From NCBI GenBank assembly GCA_016713025.1, contig JADJPZ010000003.1:682001-746000 (forward strand): 64,000 nucleotides of DNA, given 5' to 3'. Position numbers and translations under genes: made by a program. The notes beneath the pieces are model-generated. The model saw nothing but the letters and a program-made list of their open reading frames with translations, was not told where the DNA came from and searched no databases. Below are positions 17,431-25,590 of this stretch, in pieces (the first letter of the stretch is position 1; each line of letters begins with the position of its first letter). This DNA is from Saprospiraceae bacterium (lineage in GTDB: Bacteria > Bacteroidota > Bacteroidia > Chitinophagales > Saprospiraceae).

Positions 17431-17918
17431 TTTATTATTTCCTTTAGCCGACGATATGCTTCCACTCTTTCTCTCGTATGGCCTATTCTTATAGCATCTA
17501 TTAATGAACATGCTTCATACATTCGGGCGTCACCAAGCACTATTGCAGGAATAGATGGATATAACGGTTCTATATTTATTCCAGTGTGCGTGGCCCTATC
17601 AGTGGCCCATACATATCCTGGTTCATTAGAAAATAACTGATTGAGCGGAAATGCACTTACACCAGTAGGTATTCCTTTGACAATACTACCTATTACTGCA
17701 GGGTAAATATATGGCAAACCATAAAATATAAACTCCAGCAACGCTTGTTTCCTTACCTGATATTTCTTTCTATCCAATAGATTTAATTCAATACACCTTT
17801 CGATTGCATATGACACCGCAGCACGGCTAATATCCAATTTCTCAGAGATTTCCTTTTGTGATGGTTTTTTGTCTTGCAAACAAAGCCAAACTAATATCAA
17901 TATATCTTGCCTTTTCAT
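17427..17918 (-). CDS. AbiEi-like winged-helix antitoxin / repressor
   Basis: This 163-aa protein has an N-terminal winged helix-turn-helix (KRQDILILVWLCLQDKKPSQ, then SEKLDISRAAVSYAIERC, about residues 1-45). The C-terminal domain (YIYPAVIGSIVKGIPTGVSA...) probably binds the toxin. The start at 17918 (MKRQDIL) is chosen because a longer ORF reaches into the palindromic operator. A -7-like element TATGTTTG (complement of 17923-17930) lies directly before it, so the mRNA may be leaderless or nearly so. A perfect inverted repeat just upstream fits autorepression. Translation is coupled to the toxin by a 4-bp overlap. Confidence 0.75.
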   Translation of the reverse strand: MKRQDILILVWLCLQDKKPSQKEISEKLDISRAAVSYAIERCIELNLLDRKKYQVRKQALLEFIFYGLPYIYPAVIGSIVKGIPTGVSAFPLNQLFSNEPGYVWATDRATHTGINIEPLYPSIPAIVLGDARMYEACSLIDAIRIGHTRERVEAYRRLKEIIK

Positions 17919-17931
17919 AGCACAAACATAC

Positions 17932-17970
17932 AATAATTCACAATTCATGATTCATGAATTGTGAATTATT
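17932..17970 (-). promoter_or_regulatory. Palindromic operator upstream of the AbiEi-like gene
   Basis: A perfect 19-bp inverted repeat (AATAATTCACAATTCATGA and its complement) has a single base between the arms. It begins two bases beyond the candidate -7 element and overlaps where the -33 element should be. Autoregulation through inverted repeats is known for AbiEi proteins, so this is the likely binding site. Confidence 0.75.
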
Positions 17971-17997
17971 TTTTAAATTGCAAATTCATTAGACCTA

Positions 17998-18078
17998 GTA
18001 GTGGATGATTTTGGCATCGCGAGTCTGGAGGTTAGCAAGATGGAGAAGCTGCCGTTTATTAAGGATGGGAGGTATTAG
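17998..18078 (+). repeat. Island-boundary repeat copy C
   Basis: This is an intact 27-codon reading frame ending in TAG: VVDDFGIASLEVSKMEK, then LPFIKDGRY. It matches copy A across its whole length. It lies between the toxin-antitoxin operator and the end of the 1249-aa gene, whose stop codon is only 6 bp beyond the repeat. Confidence 0.75.
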
Positions 18079-18084
18079 ATGGAG

Positions 18085-21000
18085 TTATCTTTCTAATTTC
18101 ATTTCAATACTTCTTTGTTTCCAATGATGAGCAGATCGTTCAAAGCTATCAGCTGTTTTCTCAAAACAAGATGCCACAACGCTATATTCAAATCTAATTT
18201 CGTCTGCTAAGTCTCGGTATTTTTGAGCTTTTGACAGCTCTGTCTTTCCTCCGTCCATTGCAGTAAAATAGGCTCCTGAAGGACCGTTATATAATCTTCT
18301 TTCAATTGAAGAAATCATATATTTTGAATTTATTTCCTGAATTAAGCCCATTACTTCTTTATTAAGGCTGCCATCAGGGTTCAATAATAAACTAGCCAAT
18401 ATTTCTCCGAACTTTGAATCTAAATATCTAAGGCGATTTGCATTTTGAGCTAATTTCCTAGACTCGAGAATAAATAACTTAGTTTGATCATTTACACCTA
18501 TCAAATTACCATCTTCATCAATTAGCTTGTCCCAATTAGTCCATATTCTATGAGTCTTAGCTGCCAACTCTAAGTTAACTTCAGCTTCCTCAATTTCTGA
18601 GTCTTGACTCGAATCTGGGTCTTGTTTGAAAGTAAATTTCAGTAATTCTAGCACAAATAATGGATCAGTGCTTAAAGCATAATTTAAAGTCTTCGGCATT
18701 TTATCTGAATAACCATCAAAGAGATCGAAGAACATTAGTTCAAGTTTTAAAAGCGATTGATTATCTTTATCTTCTCTTGATCGGACCTCATCTAATAGCC
18801 ATTTAATTTTAAATGGATCAACATCTAAATTATCAGATGATATCATTTTGCCATATCCAAATTTTAGTAAATTTTCAATTATTAACTTGGTACTAATTCC
18901 TTTTCTATTATTATATATAAAGAAAAATAAGTGATGAATTCTACCAGTTTTTTCAAGTCCATTTATAATAAGTAATGATTGTTTTTCATCTGCTTCAGGA
19001 TAAATTGGACTGCAATATCTCCAAAAGAAATCTTTGTCTTCATCCGTTTGATCTTCAATAAAGTCAATAACTTCTGTTTTAGTGTGAAGCCCTGATAAAA
19101 TTGCATAAGAATCTACAAATCCAAGATTCATTAACTTCTTAAAATATTTAAAAGCCCACTCAAGTCCTTCATTGTATACTTTTCTGTAAGTAAAGCCCGA
19201 GACAGCTTGGGGATTTAGGTTATCTCCTAAGTTTGATTTAAAGTAGGTTATTATACTATCATCAGTATGTAATAGGTTAGCAATGGTATTTCCAACATAA
19301 TATTGTAGTTTGTAAAGGTTACTTTTTTTTACAAAGGTATCTAATCCATGTGAATCAATTAATTCTTTAACAATACTAACTCTAATCTTATGTTTTACAT
19401 CTTCGTCATATATTTCATCTTCTTTTAAGTCATTTTGTTCAAATAAAATATAAGTCCATGGATCATTAAACCATCGCTGTACTTTTATGAATGGATCTTC
19501 AGGAGATATATACTCATGCAAATCTTTAAGCATATCAATAATATCTGAATCCAATTGATCTCTTTTATGTCTTTCAGATAACTCACTTGCCAGTAATTTC
19601 CCAATAGATTCCCATAGCTCGATCATTTCTTTATTAGCTCTTTCCTTAATCAGTTGGATAATTAAAATTTTTGTTTCTTTGAAAACCCTATAAATTGACC
19701 ATAACAAAGAAATCAAATCATTTTCAGATATGTTATCAATTTTACTAATAATCTCCAAAGCTCCTTTTTGTGACAAATGCATATCAGCATAAGATTCAGA
19801 ATGTTTTTCTGAATTATAAGATTCAAAGTATGGTTTTTCATTTGGAAAGACTGTGTCATTATAGTTTAAAATACTTTTACAGATTTCAAATACCTCATTA
19901 GAAAAATCAATAACAAAATTTGACAACACCTTTATTCTTACATCAGCATTCACGAATGTTTGTGGAAGCCGAGGAGAATAAATGCCTTTCAGACTATTTA
20001 TAGGTCTATTAATTGTGCTACCACCAGGGTCAATCGATGCCAGTTTTATTAAACATGAAATACTTTTTTCAAAATATCGAATACTCCAAGCAGTTTTTTC
20101 AAGAGCCCATAATAAACTATTATGATAGTGATTATTGAATAACCCAAATGATTTCTCATCCACGAAAACACCTTTAATACTTGTTGAATTATTATTGAGA
20201 TGATGATCCAGAGAATAAAGGAAAATTTCAGGTGAAGCTTCTACAAGAAGGTCCAATACATCATCAAGCGTTTTCCATAGATCCTTATTATCACTTCGTA
20301 AAACTTCAGCAATAATATTGTCAACCCACACTTTCGCTTGTACTTCACTAATTATACTTTCAGATTTTGAAATAAAAATTAAAGTATGACAAAGCCCTTT
20401 TTTAATATTTCTTGAACAATTAGCCTTTTTCCCATAATATGGGGCCATAAATCGTTCATTATCAGACATTTTTACAAAAGGATTAACATAAGTTAGTATA
20501 TTTACAGCAATCTCTTTAAAATTTTCGAAGTAAAAGTTTGGTATTTTATTCTTTAATAAATGGAATACCAACTTTGGACTTGAAACAAAATGTTTGCCAC
20601 CCGCTTTTTTAATAAGTGTGTCATTAAATCGTGCTACAACTTTAGTGATATCTTCTTTATAATTTCGCTTTGATAATTCTTCTAATGCCCATTGATCAAT
20701 CTCATAACTTTCATCCCATGAATTTATTAATAGGAATGGGATTATATCATTTAAATTATCAGTAGAAGACCAATCAGGTGGTGTATTTTCATATTCTAAA
20801 ATATACCTGAGTACATTTACATCTCTCAATGATTGTCCAGCTAATAACCTCACTTTTTCTCTGTTGAATCCACTTAATTCTAAAGCATTGTCAAATTCTC
20901 TTTCATCAATTGATTCTATGTCTATACTTATATATCTTTCAGGTTTTGAATTCTTATCTATAGGAATTATCACTGTGTGACCTACTGAAATTAATGCATC

Positions 21001-21834
21001 TATTACTTCTCTGTTATAATAAGTTGGAATTAATATCAGCCTATCTTTAATACTTAGCAAAGAACTTATATGCTTTTCAGAACTAATTATGACAGTTCTT
21101 GATGTGAACTTTTCAGATTCGTCACTATTTATAAGAGTCGCAACAATAAAATAAATCGATTCATTTGAAGAATCACTTGATATAATTGTAGCCCCTTCAA
21201 ATGAACATCTTTCAAGCAATGCTAAAGTTTCATTTTCTCGACCTCCTAAAACTATATTTGGATGAATTTTTATATCTGTATCATTTGGAAATTTACTCTC
21301 CCAAAAGGTATTCAAACCAATTACATCTGATGGAAATTTTAGAAGCAATTCTTTGGCCATCCATTCTCCGACTGAAGGGCTGTATTCAAGCCATTGCTCA
21401 AGTAAAGTCGCATTAATTACCCTTACATCAGCCCAGATTCCTTCCTTTCTTTTTTCGTCAGCCCAATTCCTTCCATTCGAAAAGAGTCTTGGGGTTACAA
21501 AAATAAAAGTTGTTTCCGATGGTATTATTTCCCCCGGGTTATTAGTCCTTCCATTATAATCATTATCTGCTTTTCCCTTTATTGCATCATTGGTACCAAT
21601 TTCAAACACTATCCTACCTGACGGTAAAAATTTATTACCTTTAACAAGATTTACATATCCATCATATCCACTATATGCTACTGAATCTCCACCTGTAATA
21701 TCCAGTTCCAAAATGTCTTCTTTTTCTATTGATGCATATATTAGCTTTCTTAGTAAAACGGGGACATTTTCTTCCGAATGTTTTTTTTGATTAACTGGCC
21801 ATTGTCTAATGTCATTTGGCGTTATCCATTTCAT
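18085..21834 (-). CDS. 1249-aa protein with nuclease-like N-terminus, cassette 3
   Basis: The large soluble protein opens with a domain (about residues 1-165) that I recognise from a widespread uncharacterised family: GYDGYV with D58, FEIGT with E78, KGKAD with K88, DY..R at 92-96, then TFIFVTPRLF and WADVRVINATLLEQWL. The spaced D, E and K fit a PD-(D/E)xK-like nuclease site. The following region resembles a STAND-type NTPase, but the P-loop position reads SSDSSNES, without the GxGK(S/T) signature, so ATP binding may be lost. The rest is helical repeat-like. It is AT-rich (roughly 30%) and starts 3 bp after the TPR-ATPase gene, so it is the last gene of a three-gene operon. Confidence 0.75.
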   Translation of the reverse strand: MKWITPNDIRQWPVNQKKHSEENVPVLLRKLIYASIEKEDILELDITGGDSVAYSGYDGYVNLVKGNKFLPSGRIVFEIGTNDAIKGKADNDYNGRTNNPGEIIPSETTFIFVTPRLFSNGRNWADEKRKEGIWADVRVINATLLEQWLEYSPSVGEWMAKELLLKFPSDVIGLNTFWESKFPNDTDIKIHPNIVLGGRENETLALLERCSFEGATIISSDSSNESIYFIVATLINSDESEKFTSRTVIISSEKHISSLLSIKDRLILIPTYYNREVIDALISVGHTVIIPIDKNSKPERYISIDIESIDEREFDNALELSGFNREKVRLLAGQSLRDVNVLRYILEYENTPPDWSSTDNLNDIIPFLLINSWDESYEIDQWALEELSKRNYKEDITKVVARFNDTLIKKAGGKHFVSSPKLVFHLLKNKIPNFYFENFKEIAVNILTYVNPFVKMSDNERFMAPYYGKKANCSRNIKKGLCHTLIFISKSESIISEVQAKVWVDNIIAEVLRSDNKDLWKTLDDVLDLLVEASPEIFLYSLDHHLNNNSTSIKGVFVDEKSFGLFNNHYHNSLLWALEKTAWSIRYFEKSISCLIKLASIDPGGSTINRPINSLKGIYSPRLPQTFVNADVRIKVLSNFVIDFSNEVFEICKSILNYNDTVFPNEKPYFESYNSEKHSESYADMHLSQKGALEIISKIDNISENDLISLLWSIYRVFKETKILIIQLIKERANKEMIELWESIGKLLASELSERHKRDQLDSDIIDMLKDLHEYISPEDPFIKVQRWFNDPWTYILFEQNDLKEDEIYDEDVKHKIRVSIVKELIDSHGLDTFVKKSNLYKLQYYVGNTIANLLHTDDSIITYFKSNLGDNLNPQAVSGFTYRKVYNEGLEWAFKYFKKLMNLGFVDSYAILSGLHTKTEVIDFIEDQTDEDKDFFWRYCSPIYPEADEKQSLLIINGLEKTGRIHHLFFFIYNNRKGISTKLIIENLLKFGYGKMISSDNLDVDPFKIKWLLDEVRSREDKDNQSLLKLELMFFDLFDGYSDKMPKTLNYALSTDPLFVLELLKFTFKQDPDSSQDSEIEEAEVNLELAAKTHRIWTNWDKLIDEDGNLIGVNDQTKLFILESRKLAQNANRLRYLDSKFGEILASLLLNPDGSLNKEVMGLIQEINSKYMISSIERRLYNGPSGAYFTAMDGGKTELSKAQKYRDLADEIRFEYSVVASCFEKTADSFERSAHHWKQRSIEMKLER

Positions 21835-21837
21835 TTT

Positions 21838-24105
21838 CTAATTATTTTTACTTGTCCCATAATAAAATACCTGTCTTTCCTTCACGTAATCTATAATATT
21901 CTGCACTGTTTCTAGCATAGACTCTGGTATCATTAAATTTATATCCAACTTTGGATCTTGAAGCATTATTGCAGCAAAATACAATGGTTCATGTTCTTCT
22001 TTTAATTCTGTATTTCCAATTAAGAGATCCACAACCCAATCATATTGATAGTGGACTAATGATTCTCTTAAATAAAACTTAGGCTTGTCATTAATGTCGT
22101 GTAATGTTAGAGAATTTCTAACTTTATGGTATTCAGTTAAATTGCCTAACCACAATTGTAAGATATCATTCAGTAACTTTGGATAATCCATCCCTTTATA
22201 CTTTAATAATAAATTGATTACTTTCTGTCTATTGCCATCAAAATAATAATTAAACAGAAGCATTTGGAATGCATCATTGTTCCCTTTGTCAATTGCCATA
22301 ATAAAATACATTTCCGCTTTATTTCTATCATCATTTTCACTTAATAAATTTGCATAATTATATATCGAATTTGGAATATCGTGCTGAATAGCCTTTAAAT
22401 ACAATTTTTCAGCCTCTTCAATCTTGCCTAATTCAGCAAGTAAAATAGCATAGTTATTTAGTGCTTCGTAATCTCCATTGTCTATAGCAACCTTGTAGTA
22501 TTTTTCCGCTTCATCTTTCCTATTTAAGTCCGACAGTATTGATGCATAAAGATTAAAACCGTTTGTATTTCCATTTTCTATTGCTTTAACTATAAATTTT
22601 TCAGCGTCATTTAAATTTCCAATTTCGTAGTAACATTGGCCTAAAAATCTATATATAATTTCTGATGTTTGTTCTATTGTTAGTAAGGTATTTATAGCTT
22701 CATTGTATTCATGCTGTTGATACTTTTTGAAGGCTTTTTCCATCAGTTCAACTGCCTTATCAGGCAACATACTAGTATCAGTGCCATAAAAAGATGGAGA
22801 TTCTTTTACTATGTCCAATATATGATCTCTTTCTTCAGCTGAAATATATTTGCTATGTGCTAAAGCTTTTGCCCTTACTAACGTATTTGTACCAGACACT
22901 TTTCCAAACTCTTGGATAGTTTTGTAATAATAATCCTTTATTTCTTCCCCATTATACCAAACTTCCAAAAAATCAGTCAGATACCTTGCTCTTTTTTTCT
23001 GAAGTGTACCAGCTTGTGTCATGATGAGATATAGGTTAAACATGCGTTCTTTGAGTCGATAGACGGTCTTTCCTTTTTTTGGTTTTAGAGCTTCTACGAT
23101 TCTGCCTTTCTGGAGTTTGTTGAGCTGGGCTGAGATGAGGCTGCTTGGCATGAGACAGGTGTGTACGAGCTGCTCCACGTTGGCTGGTTGCCAGATAGAT
23201 GCAAGTTCGACTACGATTTTGCGTTGTTGTGGTGTGAGTTGTTGGAGACGTTCCTGATAGATGGATGTCGTTTTGTCTATAATGTCTTGGAGATATTCAA
23301 AACCTTGTGCGTGCGCATTATCCACCAGCAATCTGATAAACATAATCATCGTGCGTGGATTGCCACCTGTCATTTGGCGGATGGCTTCCACTTTGCCGGG
23401 ATTAGTGCGAAGTATATCCTTGATTTGTGGTAGAACATTGGCTTCGCTCCAGTGGGTAAGTAAGTCTTGTACTTCTGTTTTGGATAGGTCTTCGAGCCTT
23501 ACCACCTTAAAAAACTGATAAAACGGATCTCCATAATCCCAAAAATCTTCTGACATCTCCGTACTGCCACCTATGATAATAAGGTCTTTATGGTTTTGCA
23601 GCAATTCCCTCAAGAGTGCCTTGTCTTCATCAATATTCTTAAAAACCCGATCAATATTGTCCATCAAAAGGATGATTTGTTTGTTTTCCTTTTTGAGAAA
23701 GTCGCTGATGACCGTGTATCCTGTTTTTGAAAGATAAGAAAAATCTTCTTGCGATGTGTCGATTTCAGGGCGATGTATATCATAACCAAGCGCCATCATC
23801 TCATCTATGATCGCCAACCAAACATCAAATAACCTGTAAAGTCCTGGCTGCTCTTCAGGCAAATAAATTGGAATAAATCTGTCACTTTCTAAATATTCGA
23901 CCTTGATTCGATTGAGCATGGATGATTTGCCACTTCCACGCGGCCCTACGAACACCGTATGTTGGATGGAATCGGTTCTATTGGTATGATTAATCTTGGT
24001 TAGTATTCTGTTCAGAAGATTTTTCCTAACGATAAATCCCTTTTTGATCTCGTCAGCTGAGAGTTGCGATACCTGATGCGTGGTAATATGATATTTTTCG
24101 ACCAT
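21838..24105 (-). CDS. AAA ATPase with C-terminal TPR repeats, cassette 3
   Basis: This 755-aa protein has an Orc/STAND-like AAA domain with Walker A GPRGSGKSS (residues 54-62), Walker B IILLMDNIDR and a sensor-like GGNPRTMIMFIRL. A winged helix follows near 290-350, and a TPR/Sel1-like array at about 455-620 repeats YYEIGNLNDAEKFIVKAIE-like units. The start at 24105 (MVEKYHITTH) lies 7 bp after the previous stop; an upstream in-frame ATG would overlap that gene. Composition changes sharply within the gene: residues 1 to about 350 are near 45% GC, the rest near 30%. This suggests a swapped C-terminal sensor region. It is the middle gene of the operon. Confidence 0.82.
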   Translation of the reverse strand: MVEKYHITTHQVSQLSADEIKKGFIVRKNLLNRILTKINHTNRTDSIQHTVFVGPRGSGKSSMLNRIKVEYLESDRFIPIYLPEEQPGLYRLFDVWLAIIDEMMALGYDIHRPEIDTSQEDFSYLSKTGYTVISDFLKKENKQIILLMDNIDRVFKNIDEDKALLRELLQNHKDLIIIGGSTEMSEDFWDYGDPFYQFFKVVRLEDLSKTEVQDLLTHWSEANVLPQIKDILRTNPGKVEAIRQMTGGNPRTMIMFIRLLVDNAHAQGFEYLQDIIDKTTSIYQERLQQLTPQQRKIVVELASIWQPANVEQLVHTCLMPSSLISAQLNKLQKGRIVEALKPKKGKTVYRLKERMFNLYLIMTQAGTLQKKRARYLTDFLEVWYNGEEIKDYYYKTIQEFGKVSGTNTLVRAKALAHSKYISAEERDHILDIVKESPSFYGTDTSMLPDKAVELMEKAFKKYQQHEYNEAINTLLTIEQTSEIIYRFLGQCYYEIGNLNDAEKFIVKAIENGNTNGFNLYASILSDLNRKDEAEKYYKVAIDNGDYEALNNYAILLAELGKIEEAEKLYLKAIQHDIPNSIYNYANLLSENDDRNKAEMYFIMAIDKGNNDAFQMLLFNYYFDGNRQKVINLLLKYKGMDYPKLLNDILQLWLGNLTEYHKVRNSLTLHDINDKPKFYLRESLVHYQYDWVVDLLIGNTELKEEHEPLYFAAIMLQDPKLDINLMIPESMLETVQNIIDYVKERQVFYYGTSKNN

Positions 24106-24112
24106 TATTGTA

Positions 24113-25288
24113 TTATTTTGATAAGCTATAATGATACTTCCACCAATCCCTGAGCAATGGTGAAGCAAAAATCAATTTTCCACCTTCGTTTTTTGTAAGA
24201 TATCCATCTGCCACTAAGACTTGGTGGATCATCTCTTCAAAATCTTCTACTTTGTGTTGATTGGCGATATTGAGTACTTCTTGCATGACCATTTCATCCC
24301 GATGAGCGATGGTGGTTAATACTTGCAATAAAAATTTAGAGTGATCGGAGAAGTAGGTTTTTATCCTATCTACCCAATCAATAAATTTATCATTTTCGGT
24401 GATGAGTTTTTGGTACATAAGATCCACATCAGCGACTGTGAGCATATCCCTATTATTGTCTTCGGTCCATTCGTCTCCTTTTTCGATGATAAGTTGAATA
24501 TAATATGGGATAAGTTGTCTGAGTTTTGTTTGGATATGATTTCTGGTATCCATTGGTACATTCATGGTGGCTCCATCCGTTAGGAAAGAAATAAACTCAT
24601 CGGTTTCTTCAGGCGTCAATGGGTCTAGTTCAATTACTTTCAGATCATTGAGCAACTTGGAGCGACCTATTTTTCTAACGATGTGAGTGAGCCCAACCGA
24701 ACCAGAAAATACCAGACCAAAAGATTGCGAGAAATCTGAAGTTTGTCTCAAGCTTCGCAAAGTATGGAGTACATTTAGGGCTACTTCTGTACCTTCATTT
24801 TCAAGTATATTATTGATGACATCGGGAAACTCATCCAGAAAAAGGACTATTTTGATTTCAGATTGGCTGATTGCAGAGACTAAATCTAAAAATACTTGTT
24901 TGTAATCTATTTCTTTATCATCCAAATCAATACTTCCGTCAAGAACATTAATCCCTTTTATTTTTTTGGATGTGATGGTTGTCCATATTTTTTTGCGCCA
25001 GGTTGTGGATTTATTGATGGACTTTTCGATCAGTTTTATGAGTCTTTTGTATAAGTCGGCCGATGTTTTATCAGATTCGATATCTTCATAAATACATGCT
25101 AAGTCTTCATAAGTTTCATTGGCCAATTCTTTTAGTATAGAAGTTTTACCAGTTCTCCTTGGTGCTGTGAAGTGGACAAAATTTCCTTTTCGCAGAGCTC
25201 TCAATATGAGACTTTCGATTCTTTTTCTTTGGAAATATTTACTTCCTTCGGCAGCAGTACCGATGATTGTTTTGCATGGTATTCTCAT
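24113..25288 (-). CDS. Archaeal-type AAA ATPase, cassette 3
   Basis: This 391-aa ATPase belongs to the ATPase_2-like group common in archaea and Bacteroidota. Walker A is FTAPRRTGKTSIL (about residues 40-52), Walker B is VLFLDEFPDV (about 160-169), a sensor region includes GLVFSGSVGL, and a C-terminal winged helix ends FASPLLRDWWKYHY. Members are often linked to mobile or defence loci. It is the first gene of a three-gene minus-strand operon (7-bp gap to the next gene). Three 27-bp iterons lie just upstream. Whether it senses, remodels or kills is not visible. Confidence 0.85.
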   Translation of the reverse strand: MRIPCKTIIGTAAEGSKYFQRKRIESLILRALRKGNFVHFTAPRRTGKTSILKELANETYEDLACIYEDIESDKTSADLYKRLIKLIEKSINKSTTWRKKIWTTITSKKIKGINVLDGSIDLDDKEIDYKQVFLDLVSAISQSEIKIVLFLDEFPDVINNILENEGTEVALNVLHTLRSLRQTSDFSQSFGLVFSGSVGLTHIVRKIGRSKLLNDLKVIELDPLTPEETDEFISFLTDGATMNVPMDTRNHIQTKLRQLIPYYIQLIIEKGDEWTEDNNRDMLTVADVDLMYQKLITENDKFIDWVDRIKTYFSDHSKFLLQVLTTIAHRDEMVMQEVLNIANQHKVEDFEEMIHQVLVADGYLTKNEGGKLIFASPLLRDWWKYHYSLSK

Positions 25289-25309
25289 TTTATTACAATT
25301 TACACTTAT

Positions 25310-25384
25310 ACAACAAATTGGTTGGCAAATTAGTTCACAACTAATTCGTTGGTAATATAAATAACAACGAATTTGTTGGTAAAT
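25310..25384. promoter_or_regulatory. Three 27-bp iterons upstream of the cassette 3 operon
   Basis: Three copies of ACAACnAATTnGTTGGYAA begin at 25310, 25337 and 25364, exactly 27 bp apart. Each contains the dyad CAACnAATTnGTTG. They start 21 bp upstream of the ATPase start codon, where a repressor or activator would bind. No replication gene is present, so an operator is more likely than an origin. Confidence 0.7.
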
Positions 25385-25422
25385 TGAGATTTGGTCTCTA
25401 TGATATATACTCCAACTTCCCT

Positions 25423-25479
25423 AGTCTAAAAGTGAGCAAGATGGAGAAGCTACCTTTTGTTAAGGATGGGAGGTATTGA
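25423..25479 (+). repeat. Island-boundary repeat copy D
   Basis: This is a 19-codon frame SLKVSKMEKLPFVKDGRY followed by TGA, matching the 3' two thirds of copies A and C. It is truncated at its 5' end. It is the right-hand border of cassette 3 and of the island. Confidence 0.7.
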
Positions 25480-25590
25480 AGCAGTATTTCTAGCATGCAC
25501 CTATTATTCATATAAAATTGGTCTTGAAACTACTGCCTATTCACCCGAAACTCTTAGATTTGGACATTATTTCAAAACAAGAGGTCATCT

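Larger units (their letters stand above)
25289..25590. other. Intergenic region with iterons and boundary repeat D
   Basis: This gap between the divergent ATPase and channel genes holds three tandem iterons (25310-25384) and boundary repeat copy D (25423-25479). A weak TAnnTTTG match, TAGATTTG at 25555-25562, may serve the channel gene. No further gene is seen. Confidence 0.6.

Noticed and set aside
25310..25384. The iterons as a plasmid or phage replication origin
   Set aside because: No Rep protein, DnaA boxes or partition genes are near. The position just upstream of an operon start favours an operator.
25289..25590. Tandem iterons as a CRISPR array
   Set aside because: Only three units, with 7-8 bp spacers and internal variation, and no cas genes in the window.
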